64,000 nt of DNA from Calonectria ilicicola. Taxonomy: Eukaryota > Ascomycota > Sordariomycetes > Hypocreales > Nectriaceae. The position numbers and the translations under genes are program-made. Each line of letters opens with the position of its first letter. The first letter of the stretch is position 1. This document shows, piece after piece, positions 1 to 9,847 of this stretch. The stretch lies in the NCBI GenBank assembly GCA_020809705.1, contig CP085826.1, forward strand, positions 2,728,001-2,792,000. Reading direction: 5' to 3'. Under the pieces are notes generated by a model. It did not search any database. It was not told the DNA's origin and saw only the letters and a program-made list of their open reading frames with translations.

Positions 1-299
1 TTTCCCATTCACCCACCGCATTCCACAGCCCCCTCGATTCCATCCTTCTCGCCTTTGTCCCCGGGCTCTGCACTGCTCTCGTTGACTCGCTCGCACCCGC
101 GCTCGCGCCGCAACCCCAACTAAACCTCACGGGCCACTCTGACCTGCTGTGGCGCTTACATTCGCCTGCTCGTTTTGGTGCTCATTTTCGTATCCAGTGC
201 ACACACTGCCTGCCCTCTCTCCCCCCATAACTCCGGCTCACCCCGTGGCATCTTCGACATCTTCTGTTCTGCACCCTCCTTGCATCTCATTTTCTCATC
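1..299 (+). promoter_or_regulatory. 5' flank and leader of the Mpo1-like gene
   Basis: No gene is visible. The stretch is rich in C and T on the plus strand, as is common just upstream of transcription starts in filamentous fungi, and runs directly into the ATG at 300. The window edge cuts it, so the full promoter is not visible. Confidence 0.5.
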
Positions 300-1075
300 A
301 TGTCGCTGGATCTTGAGCACCACCTGACCTTTGTGAGTTGCACCCATCCATTTAAGAAGTTCTCATCCACTCAAACCCCTTTCCCTGGTTCATGGCCTAG
401 TTTTGGCAGGCATTGGTAAAATCTCACTAACCGCCACCCTCAGTACGGTGCCTACCACCACAACCAGGTCAACATTGCCATCCATATGATTTGTGTTCCT
501 CTAATTCTCATCTCCGCTTTCACTCTGGTTAGTTGCTCTCTCTAGATTGCCCTTCTCATCCACACCAACCTTCCCGGGCAGTCCGAAGAAGCATGCCCGT
601 ACATTCTAACATCTTTTCTCAGGCTACATATACCGGAACTCTAATCCAGACTCCGTCGTGGCTCACCATTCCCTATCTTGAGGCTAACCTCGGAACAATC
701 GCTGCTTTTGTCTATTCCGCTCTTTACCTTCTTCTGGAACCCTTCGCCGGGTTCCTCCTTGCCCTTATTTGCATGGGCGGTGCCGCGTACGGCAACTACC
801 TGCGCTCGCAGAGCCCAGATGCCACCTTTCAGGGTGCTTTGATCCTCCATGTCGTTTGCTGGATTATGCAATTTGTTGGACACGGCGCCTTTGAGGGCCG
901 TGCCCCAGCCTTGCTCGACAACCTGATTCAGGCCATATTTTTGGCTCCCATGTTCGTTTGGCTTGAGCTACTCTTCAAGCTCGGCTACCGTCCTGAGTTA
1001 CAGGCCCGCGTCGAGAAGAAGGTCAGCGAGGAGATTGCAAAGTTCAACAAGTCCAAGAACGGAAAGGCGCAATAA
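300..1075 (+). CDS. mpo1: Mpo1-like 2-hydroxy fatty acid dioxygenase (DUF962 / YGL010w family)
   Basis: Three exons, 300-332, 444-527 and 623-1075, give a protein of 189 residues. The start is the ATG at 300; the first exon encodes only 11 residues. The spliced N-terminus has the family pattern YGAYHHNQVNIAIHM followed by VPL, and the C-terminal half has the QFVGHGAFEGRAPAL and LAPMFVWLELLF motifs, with about four hydrophobic membrane segments. In yeast the family is an Fe(II)-dependent ER enzyme of phytosphingosine alpha-oxidation, and the conserved His residues expected to bind iron are present. Introns of 111 and 95 bp have good GT-AG borders and keep frame. Function rests on family resemblance. 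The next gene converges on it. Confidence 0.88.
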
Positions 1076-1745
1076 GCGTCTCACTGGGCAATGTGTTACC
1101 TACAACACGAACTCATCGCGTGGTCAAATTACTAGGGCACAACATCTCTACTCAGCTTGGCTCGGAGCCGGGCCTCGCTTTTAACGTTACTGTATCTCAA
1201 GTAACTCTTGCGGCTTTACAGGATGGAACGACTACCAGTGGTCATTCATTCGAGCAACGTCGACGTGTATCCTATAGGGGATGAAGGGTTCTTCTTGGCT
1301 CCCCCTCTTTTTAGCATTTGAGCGTTTTGCAATTGTCTTCCAAGTTCTCGTTACCATATTTCCGATTTTAGGAGCACTGACATTGTTAAACACGGCATGT
1401 GTAGCCATATGGTGGGGACTTTGTATGATGAAAAACTTTTGTCAAAGGAGGAGAGGTGCTTATAAAAGTAGCTCTAAGACAAAGGAAATTGTATTTAAAG
1501 ATGGTCTATAGTTGGAACATTTCTATGGAATTGAGACAGGGTCCTCCCCCTCTTGCAATTCTTTCATTAACTCCTCCGGCTCGCCTGGAAAAGTGTACAT
1601 TATATATATATATAATATTCAACGTCACTGCGACGTTCTTGCAAACAAACCGATTCGCACAGTTTCCACCCTCATAAAAACTCCTAGTGGCCATGGTACT
1701 TGATTAGAGCTTCGGGGTGTTAGCAAAATGATGTCCAGCAAGCTT
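1076..1745. other. Intergenic, convergent 3' flanks
   Basis: This lies between two convergent genes. Short open frames here lack fungal-gene character and overlap the probable 3' UTR of the Mpo1 gene. A run of TA repeats sits near 1600-1617. Nothing else is seen. Confidence 0.5.
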
Positions 1746-2363
1746 TTAGAAGAATCCTCTAGCTGTCATGTCATTATCATAATGATCAATACTCGTTGGG
1801 TTAGAATATGGTCGCGGCCGGAAGCCATATCGCTCGGCTTCATATGAGTGTATTGTGTCACAGAGAACGACAGAATCCATCGCTTTCTGGATGCAGCCCT
1901 CATCATAAGACCATCCTCTAAGGTCGTCCCGGGCTGTTACTCGGTGGATTCGTTTATCCCGGGGTGCGTCTCTGGGTCTCGAGGATCGGTGCGCCACGGC
2001 TCCGTGGGAGTCGTTGCTTAAGCTGAAGCTCTTTCCCGAGTCGCAGCGGTTCAGGGGTTTCTTGTGATGTTTCTTATTCTTGCCGCGTTTTGCGGTGTTT
2101 GGTGGCGGGGTGACGGGTTGATATTGGTTATCCCAATATGAGTTGGCTGTAGGATTCTTCATGAGCTTAGATATGCACTTCTTGCACATCCTCTTTTGAC
2201 TGTCTAAATCTCTAATGACCTTGGTGCATCGCTCTCGTTTCGTCGGACTGAGACAATCAGGCAATAAGCCAAGTATGCCTTGCTGGGAACGATCCTTGCG
2301 GCCACATTCAATGTGCACCTGTTTAGTACAGTTACAACTGTATTGGTATAATTTTTCGCACAT
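1746..2363 (-). CDS. Small Cys-rich orphan protein, function unknown
   Basis: A single exon of 205 residues. I do not recognise a named family. The N-terminus holds a cluster of cysteines (positions 2, 10, 12 and 20, with further Cys and a CKKC pair before residue 70) that could bind zinc. The middle is very basic (KRGKNKKHHKKP), then a low-complexity Ser/Arg part, and the C-terminus is Tyr/Asp-rich. There is no signal peptide or membrane segment. Small intracellular proteins starting MCEK with spaced Cys/His are common as unnamed hypotheticals in Sordariomycetes. It diverges from ura4 across an 844-bp region. It could be a chance frame, but the length and the ordered Cys pattern argue for a gene. 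Confidence 0.6.
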   Translation of the reverse strand: MCEKLYQYSCNCTKQVHIECGRKDRSQQGILGLLPDCLSPTKRERCTKVIRDLDSQKRMCKKCISKLMKNPTANSYWDNQYQPVTPPPNTAKRGKNKKHHKKPLNRCDSGKSFSLSNDSHGAVAHRSSRPRDAPRDKRIHRVTARDDLRGWSYDEGCIQKAMDSVVLCDTIHSYEAERYGFRPRPYSNPTSIDHYDNDMTARGFF

Positions 2364-3207
2364 TTTGGTTCGAATTCTGCATTTCTAAATTAAAAAAAAA
2401 AGTTGTAGTATTTCGAAATGTTGCGGGTAGTTGCAGGTAGAATGTCGGCACTGAGCTTGGCATCGTTTTATAGGAAACAGCGATGGTTTGTTCTTCAGGT
2501 CAGCTTTCTTTGTTCATTGTGATTGGGCCGGTATAATAGTATGAGAAGAAGAAACAAGGGTAAAATTGCTTGATTCCTACGTCGCTGAACAATGAACATT
2601 TCACATTATGGTCATCTGCCTAAATCACGCTCCCTTGGTAAATAGGCTGAAGCAGAGTGTAATTCAAGGCAACAGAAAAATTGCAAGTTTGTACCCCATT
2701 TACAAGTCACCGTAATGGATTCAGGAGAATGTATGCAATTGCTATACTCAGCACTAGCAAATAATGTGTGTGTTCATCGAAGAAAAGCTATGTATGACAT
2801 GGCATTGGCAGGAATGAAGGGAGTTTTCTTTGAGTTGACTCATTGTTAGCGAACAAGGACTAATCGCTAAACAACAAGACTTTTCGACCCAAGATCCCAG
2901 GTGAAGTTACAAAAGAAGACATATTTGTTTCTTGATGACGTTTACGCGGACACTGACTGACTGGGCTGCATCGTAGTGGGGTTGAGGGGTAATATCTCTC
3001 TTGTTGATAAAGGTTGCACTGGTATTTGGCGGGGTCTTGTTACATAAGCCTCATGCCAATAGAAGCGCACGCATATGCACACTACTCCCCTCATACATGT
3101 GAAAATTTTATAAACATCGCAGTCAAAAGGCAGCTCTTTTTTTGTGCTCCCGCATTGATTTTTCACATCAACACCAAAGATCCCTGATAAAAAATAAGAA
3201 TTAAAAA
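2364..3207. promoter_or_regulatory. Divergent promoter region of the orphan and ura4
   Basis: No gene is visible in this 844-bp region. A perfect TGACTCA lies at 2836-2842, about 366 bp upstream of the ura4 start. The stretch is relatively AT-rich. An A-rich run just 5' of 2363 would be the orphan's leader. Confidence 0.55.
2836..2842 (+). promoter_or_regulatory. Gcn4/CPC1-type site TGACTCA
   Basis: An exact match to the general amino-acid control element bound by Gcn4/CPC1 bZIP factors, upstream of dihydroorotase. Binding is inferred from the motif only. Confidence 0.45.
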
Positions 3208-4569
3208 ATGCAGCTGAAGGACACCACCACTCTGGAGCTGCCAGCTGCGGCTGACATGCACGTCCATCTGAGGCAGGGCGAGATGATGGAACTAGTCGTC
3301 CCATCCATCCGCCAAGGAGGCGTTGACACCGTCTTTGTGATGGCACGTGGACCTAGTGGTTTCTGCTTTCTTTTGCTAACCTGTGGCAGCCCAACCTGCA
3401 GCCGCCCATCACAAGTGTGGCGAGCGCCCTTGAGTACAAGGAACGCCTACAGGCCCTGGATCCCAAAGTCAACTACCTCATGTCGCTCTTCGTACGTCAA
3501 TCGGCCATATTGCCGCGCATCGTGCCTCTGTCTAATGCTTAATGCTACCAGCTCCACCCTTCTGTGACCCCCGAAGTGATTGCCGAGGCTGCTGCTGCTG
3601 GAGTGACTGGAGTCAAGCTGTACCCGCAAGGTATGGTTCCTGGCCGGATGCGCAAACCAAAGCCAAATCATCAATTAACCCATTATACCCAGGCGTCACC
3701 ACCAACTCGGACAATGGCGTCCTTGAGATCAACGACTTCTTCCCCGTCTTTGCCGAGATGGAGAAGCATGATATGGTGCTGAACCTGCACGGAGAGGTCC
3801 CCATCCCACCAAAGGAGGACATTTCCCTCGAGGTCGCGTTCTTGCCCACCCTCAAGAACGTCCACAAGAACTTCCCCAACCTTCGTATTGTCCTGGAACA
3901 CTGCTCCACCGCCGAGGCCGTTGAATCTGTGCGCTCTTGCGGCCCAACCGTTGGCGGTTTGTTCCCCCCACGTCCATGGGCTTTCTAAAATAAATCACTA
4001 ACACCATCGGTCTCAGCAACCATCACTGCGCACCACCTCTATCTAACTAATGACATCAGCGACGTGGATCCTCTCGCTTTCTGCAAGCCCATTCCCAAGA
4101 AGCCTTCTGACAGGGATGCTCTGATCAAGGCCGTGTGCAGCGGTGACCCCAAATTCTTCTTGTAGGCCATCCCGATGTCTCATTACACCATAGCCACACA
4201 AACTAACTTCCTTCCAGCGGCAGCGATAGCGCCCCTCACCCCCTGGCATCCAAGGCCGGTTCTCCCCCCAAGGTCCCCGCTGGTGTCTTTACCCAGCCCT
4301 TTGCCACCCAGCTGGTCCTGCTGGCCCTGGAAGAAGCCATTGAGAGAGGCGTCATCCAGGAGGGTGATGTGACCCAGGAGACGCTTGAGCTCTTCCTCAG
4401 CCGGGCTGGCAGACGCTTCTACAAGCTGCCCCATGGCGACGAGGTCCCCAAGATCGCTCTAGAGCGCAAGGGAGAAAAGATCCCCGTGAGCATCAAGAAG
4501 GACGGCAGTGAGTTGGAAGTCGGCATTTCAAGACCTGATGCCTCTGTCTTCAGCCTGAAGTGGATCTAA
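3208..4569 (+). CDS. ura4: Dihydroorotase (pyrimidine biosynthesis)
   Basis: Six exons, 3208-3342, 3390-3491, 3552-3630, 3693-3956, 4017-4161 and 4218-4569, give 358 residues, matching the roughly 360-residue single-function fungal enzyme. It interconverts N-carbamoyl-aspartate and dihydroorotate, the third step of de novo UMP synthesis, in the cytosol. The zinc and catalytic motifs are all present after splicing: DMHVH near residue 16, MPNLQPP, the carboxylated-Lys segment GVKLYPQGVTTNS, NLHGE, LEHCS and FFFGSDSAPHP. The first intron (3343-3389) appears to use a GC donor (ATG|GCACGT), since only this keeps MPNLQPP intact; a GT donor ten bases upstream would drop two conserved residues. It converges on arg-3. 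Confidence 0.95.
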
Positions 4570-5162
4570 ACTTAAAAGTAAAATATTAAAAAATATAGAA
4601 TATGCGATCTGGATTTCGCCTAAGCCGATTTCTTTGTCGTATCTCGTCACCGAGTATTGCTATTTAGCACAAGAACAACATATCGCTGAAAATGTGCCTG
4701 TTTGATGTGGATCCATCGATATGCAGTAGCGATTAAGCCCAATAACCTCGGAAGGCTGATTAAATTGATGCATCCTTGACAAGAAACATACGTACATACA
4801 TACACATACATATTATACACGCAATTTCCAGTAGGGAGAGTTTTAATAATGAACATACTGCTTTTTTTGGTTTCCTGACTCCAGATTCTTACAAAATAGG
4901 GGAGGGTCTCTCGAAATCAGACATCAATAAATCTGTTAAAACACATAGAAAGACTGGGAAGCAAATCCTTTTTCCAGCTCTTCCTTCCCAGCAACCCCCT
5001 TTTTTCCCTACACACACAAACATTCATGTCAATCCTCTCATATTTATCATTCTTAATCCCATCCTCATCACGGCACTGGGCTCCCTACAAAAAGGGTTGG
5101 TATCGGAAAGTTCCAGAAACAAAACGCCATTTCCCTTCCCGTCGTGAGATGCCACGGGATGT
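4570..5162. other. Intergenic, convergent 3' flanks of ura4 and arg-3
   Basis: A 593-bp AT-rich gap between two stop codons, with short ACATACATAC repeats around 4785-4815. No gene is seen. Confidence 0.5.
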
Positions 5163-8100
5163 TTACAGGGGCTTGCCCCCAATGAAGTCAGACCACTGTC
5201 GGACTTCGGCGGGGATGCCCTCAGGTCGGGGCAGCTTCTCGCTCATGCACTGAGCAAAGAGGATGGCAGTCTGCAAAGATGGTTAGTCTGGTCAATTCAA
5301 AATTTACAATGGGATATCAACGTACCTGGGGCTCCATAAACAGAGGGACGCCAAAGTCGACAGCGTTTCGGCGCATGACGTAGTCAACATCCAAAACAGT
5401 CTTGGCACGAGCGGGAGCAAGGTTGAAAGCACCACGGATGTCGTACTTCTTGAACACTTCACGGAGGGCTCGCTTGTCCTCCTTGGGGAATTCAATGACC
5501 TCAACCTCGACCTGGTGCTTGGAGCTGGTCTCGAGGAACTTCTTGACCTCGGGGCTGGCAGCGTACAGCTTGTATCCGAGGGGAGCGACGTAGTCGACGA
5601 CCTGGGTGAGCCAGGTCTTGGTAACGTCACCACCGAAGAGCAGACCCTCACCAGGCTCAGGAACGCGGAAGTTCATGGTGGACTGGAGAGAAGCCCAGTA
5701 GGCCTCGACAAGGTCCTTACCGAAGCAAGCAATCTCACCGGTAGAAGACATCTCGACTCCAAGGAATGGGTCGGCACCGGCCAGACGGGTCCAGGAGAAC
5801 TGGGGAACCTTGGTAGCAACATAGTCACGCTTGACAGCCATGAGATCAGTGGGCTCGGGGACATCCTTGCCGACAAGGGCCTTGGTAGCAACGTCGATGA
5901 AGTTGGTGCCAAGAACCTTGCTGACGAAGGGGAATGATCGAGAGGCACGAAGGTTGCACTCGATGACCTTGAGCTGGGGCTCGCCACCCTCGGGGTCCTC
6001 GGCCTTGATGATCTGCATGTTGAAGGGACCAGTAATCTTCCAGGCGGCGGCAACACGCTCAGCGATGTCCTTGACGCGGGCCATGGTGGTCTCGTCAAGA
6101 CCAGCAGGGGGGAGGACAAGAGTAGCATCACCAGAATGGACACCAGCCTGCTCAATGTGCTCACTGACGGCGTGGACAACGAGCTTACCCTGAGAAGCGA
6201 CACCATCGACATCAATCTCCTGGGCACCCTCAATGAACTTGCTGATGACGACAGGGTGGTCAGGAGAAACGTTGCTGGCAGCCTCAAGCTTGTCCTTGAG
6301 GTCCTCCTGGCTTCGGATGACGGTCATGGCAGCACCAGACAGGACGTAACTGGGACGGACAAGAACGGGGTATCCGACCTCGTCAGCAAACTCCTCAGCA
6401 GCCTTAACGGAGGTGAGCTCCTTCCAGGCAGGCTGGTCGATTCCGATGCTGTCGAGGATCTCAGAGAACTTCTGACGATCTTCGGCCTTGTCAATATCTC
6501 GGGGGTCGGTTCCGAGAACCTTGGCGCCGCCAGTCTCCTGAAGTCGCAGGGCAATGTTCTGGGGAAGCTGTCCACCGACAGAGACGACAACGCCGGAAGC
6601 GTTCTCGAGCTCATAGATATCCATAACTCGCTCATAGCTCAACTCCTCGAAGTAGAGCTTGTCAGCGGTATCGAAATCAGTACTGTAGGTCTCAGGGTTG
6701 TACTTTTACGCGCGAAAATTAGCATGGACTACAAATATTCGGGAAGAAGGTCCAACTTACGTTAATCATGACAGTCTTCTCACCCATCTGTCGGAGAGCC
6801 TGGGTAGCGCTGACGGCACACCAATCGAACTCAACGGAGCTACCAATTCGGTAAACACCGCTTCCAAGAATGACAGTACCGTTATCCTCGAAGGTAACAT
6901 CGTGAGAAGAACCGTTGTAGGTGGTGTAGAGGTAGTTGGTATCAGCAGGGAACTCAGCAGCAAGAGTGTCAATCTTCTTGACCCAGGGGCGGATGCCAAA
7001 GGCCAATCGGTAGGCTCGGACCTCGTCCTCAGTGCTCTTAACGGCCTGGGCGATCTGTCGGTCTGAGAAACCCATCTTCTTAGCCTTCAGGACCTGGTCC
7101 TTCTTAAGGGCCTCGAGACTGCCGGCGGCCTCCAGCTCTCGGGTGCAGTCAACAATGTTCTGCAGCTTGTAGAGGAACCACTTGTCAATCTTGGTAAGAT
7201 CGTGAACCTTCTCAACAGAGTAGTTTTCGTGGAGCATGGCCTGTCCAACAGCGAGCCATCGGCGATCAGTGGGGTTTTGGAGCTCAAAGTCGAGATCCTC
7301 GAACTTGTCACCCTGGAAGCCGACAAATCGGGGGTCAACCTGGCGAATGGCCTTCTGGAAAGACTCCTCAAAGGTACGACCGATAGCCATAACTTCACCA
7401 ACAGACTTCATGGCACTGCCAATGTCGCGCTTCACGTGCTGGAACTTGGACAAATCCCATCGAGGTATCTTGGTGACAATGTAGTCGAGAGAGGGCTCGA
7501 AGTTGGCAGTAGTAGTCTTGGTAACAGCATTGGGAAGTTCGGGGAGAGTGTGGCCGAGACCGATCTTGGCAGCAGTGTATGCCAGAGGATAACCAGTAGC
7601 CTTGGAAGCCAGGGCAGAAGATCGGGAGAGACGGGCGTTGACCTCAATGACACGGTAGTCGAGGCCATCGGGCTGAAGGGCGTACTGGACGTTACACTCG
7701 CCAACAACACCAAGATGTCGGACAATCTTGATAGCAGCGCTTCGGAGCATGTGGTACTCCTCATCGCTCAGAGTCTGACTGGGGGCAACGACAATTGAGT
7801 CACCAGTGTGGATACCAAGAGGGTCAAAGTTCTCCATGTTGCACACGGTAATACAGTTGTTGTTAGCATCACGGACGACCTCGTACTCAACCTCCTTCCA
7901 GCCCTTGAGCGACTTCTCGACAAGAATCTGGGGAGAAAGGGTGAGGGATCGGGCGGCCATGTTGCGGAGCTCCTCCTCGTTGTTGGCGAAACCAGATCCC
8001 AGACCACCGAGGGCATAAGCGGCACGGACAATGATGGGATATCCGATGTTCTGAGCGGCGTCAAGAGCCTCCTCGACAGTTCCCACAGCAATTGACTTGG

Positions 8101-8898
8101 CAATGGGGATTTCGATCTCCTCGAGAGCCTTGGCAAAGAGGTCACGATCCTCAGATAGCTCCAGGGTCCTCACGCTAGTACCAAGGACCTTGACTCCGTA
8201 CTTTTCGAAAAGACCAAGTCGCTGCATCTCAACACCCAGGTTAAGAGCAGTCTGGCCACCAAAGGACAGGAAAATGCCATCGGGCTTCTCCTTCTCAATG
8301 ACATAGGTGACATACTCTGGGGTAACAGGGAGGTAGTAGACCTCATCAGCGAGACTGTGGTTGGTCTGGATAGTAGCAATGTTGGGGTTGATGAGGACGG
8401 AGGCAACGCCAGCTTCCTTGAGGGCCTTGAGGGCCTGTGATCCTGTTGTTTGAGACCTGGGTCAGCCAAGAGCTCTCACCGCGCAATTGGAAGTGAGTCA
8501 CAAGACCCCTTGCTTAAAAGGGAATTGAGACAGTGGAGGAATCACAAACCTGAGTAATCGAACTCTCCGGCCTGGCCAATGGCTAGACCACCACTGCCAA
8601 TAACCAGCACCTTCTTGACATCGACAGTCTGCTGGGGCTTGATGACCCCGCTATCGATATAGGCCTTGGGGTTTGGCGCGGAATCGGCCACGGAGCTGTA
8701 GGGACGGACAATTGAAACTGTTCCCAGGCGCTTCGACAGGGGAGGCTTTGTGGAAGCAATGGAGAAGCGGCCACGGGTGGCGAGCGTGGCCGAGGAGAAA
8801 GATCGAGTGGGCAGAGCTCGAGGGATGCGGCGCCCATGTCGGAGCAGAGCCGGAGCTCGGCCAGCTAAGCTGGCGGCCATGGTGAAGTTGGCAGGCAT
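5163..8898 (-). CDS. arg-3: Arginine-specific carbamoyl-phosphate synthase, large subunit, mitochondrial
   Basis: Four exons on the minus strand, 8898-8550, 8442-6761, 6702-5326 and 5270-5163, give 1171 residues. The enzyme makes carbamoyl phosphate for citrulline synthesis. The order is a 60-70-residue Arg/Ser-rich, acid-poor leader (a mitochondrial targeting signal), then [22 protein letters not shown], two CPSase/ATP-grasp halves and a C-terminal allosteric MGS-like domain ending in GGKPL. There is no fused transcarbamoylase, so this is the arginine-pathway enzyme (N. crassa arg-3, yeast CPA2) and not the URA2/pyr-3 fusion. Two candidate starts lie six codons apart (8898 and 8880). The small subunit is not in this window. 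Upstream TGACTC sites suggest cross-pathway (CPC1) control. Confidence 0.95.
8494..8500 (+). promoter_or_regulatory. TGAGTCA inside arg-3 intron 1
   Basis: A perfect AP-1/Gcn4-type heptamer in the first intron (8443-8549), about 400 bp inside the transcription unit. It may be chance; it is listed because it joins a set of similar sites upstream. Confidence 0.3.
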
Positions 8899-9013
8899 TG
8901 CAGCGGTGTTGCAGGCGGTTCAATGCGAAAATGGCACCGTCCCGCTGGCAAGCTCGCCCTTTTGAGTCCCGATTGAAGCGTCTGGGTCGCGGTGCGAGAA
9001 GGACAAGAGCGGG

Positions 9014-9019
9014 TGACTC
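9014..9019 (+). promoter_or_regulatory. TGACTC core upstream of arg-3
   Basis: The Gcn4/CPC1 hexamer core, followed by T instead of A, about 116 bp upstream of the arg-3 start. This is the best placed of three such sites (others at 9569-9574 and 9841-9847). Confidence 0.4.
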
Positions 9020-9840
9020 TTTTAAAGGCAGTGGGGGGGAGGAAGAGAGATGGCCTGGAGGAGGAAAAAAAAGGCGGTACAAAGCTGATAAGATAAAGTC
9101 GAAGAAAAATTCTAGTTTGCAACGGTGTGTGGCCAAGTACCTCGACAGCGTCATCAGCGTGCAGAGATACTTGCGCCCCTCCCACGGCACTAGCAGCAAG
9201 CTTTCCACAGGCCGTGCTGCCCCAACATTTTGAACGCCCCGTCGTCTCTCCTGCGCCCCTCTCCAGTGATGTTATTTTTTATTACTTGATATGAGACATG
9301 AGAGAGAAAGAGGTGGAGGGGAACGGTTTTTTTTGAGCATCTTCAATAATTTTATCCGTTTTTCTGCTTCGATTGAGTGTAATTGGCTTGCTGCCCGCAC
9401 CGTGGTAAAAAATCCTCTCAATTCAGAGCATTTTTGCACTTACAGCTCCCAGTGGTACCTGGCGATAGATCTACGGAGAGAGCCATTTACGAGCCTCTCA
9501 ATTGCGGAGGATTCTTTGCATCTCCTTACTCGTTTCAGTGCTAACCCATGTGCGAGGACGTCACACAATGACTCTCTCCTCATCTCCTACTTCGGAAGAC
9601 AGGGGGACCGAAGCTTCCCTCACGTAACAAAGCAAGGTCATAGAATAAAGACGATGGGCGCTTCGTCGTTGGTGGCCAGGGCACTAGCTCAGGTCTCCAC
9701 CCGCCCACAGCACTTACACGGATGCGATCGACTTTCCGATTGCAGATGCCGACACTGGCCGAGAAGGGAAAAGTCGAGTGTAAAATGCTGACAGTGCGTC
9801 CCTGCCAGCGCCGTTATCGCCCTTGGCCAACCTCTCATCT

Positions 9841-9847
9841 TGACTCA
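9841..9847 (+). promoter_or_regulatory. Perfect TGACTCA, distal arg-3 promoter
   Basis: An exact Gcn4/CPC1 heptamer about 940 bp upstream of the arg-3 start. It is distant, so weaker evidence than the proximal site. Confidence 0.3.

Noticed and set aside
6136..6765. Long plus-strand frames antisense to arg-3 (also 7202-7798)
   Set aside because: Artefacts of codon bias on the other strand; Leu/Val/Ser-rich with no domain.
8651..9208. Minus-strand frame overlapping the arg-3 start, considered as an upstream regulatory ORF
   Set aside because: An arginine attenuator peptide belongs to the small-subunit gene, and this frame has no resemblance to one; it mostly overlaps the arg-3 coding region in another frame.
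9291..9791. 166-codon plus-strand frame upstream of arg-3
   Set aside because: No domain or signal, odd composition, and it lies in the region that should be the arg-3 promoter.
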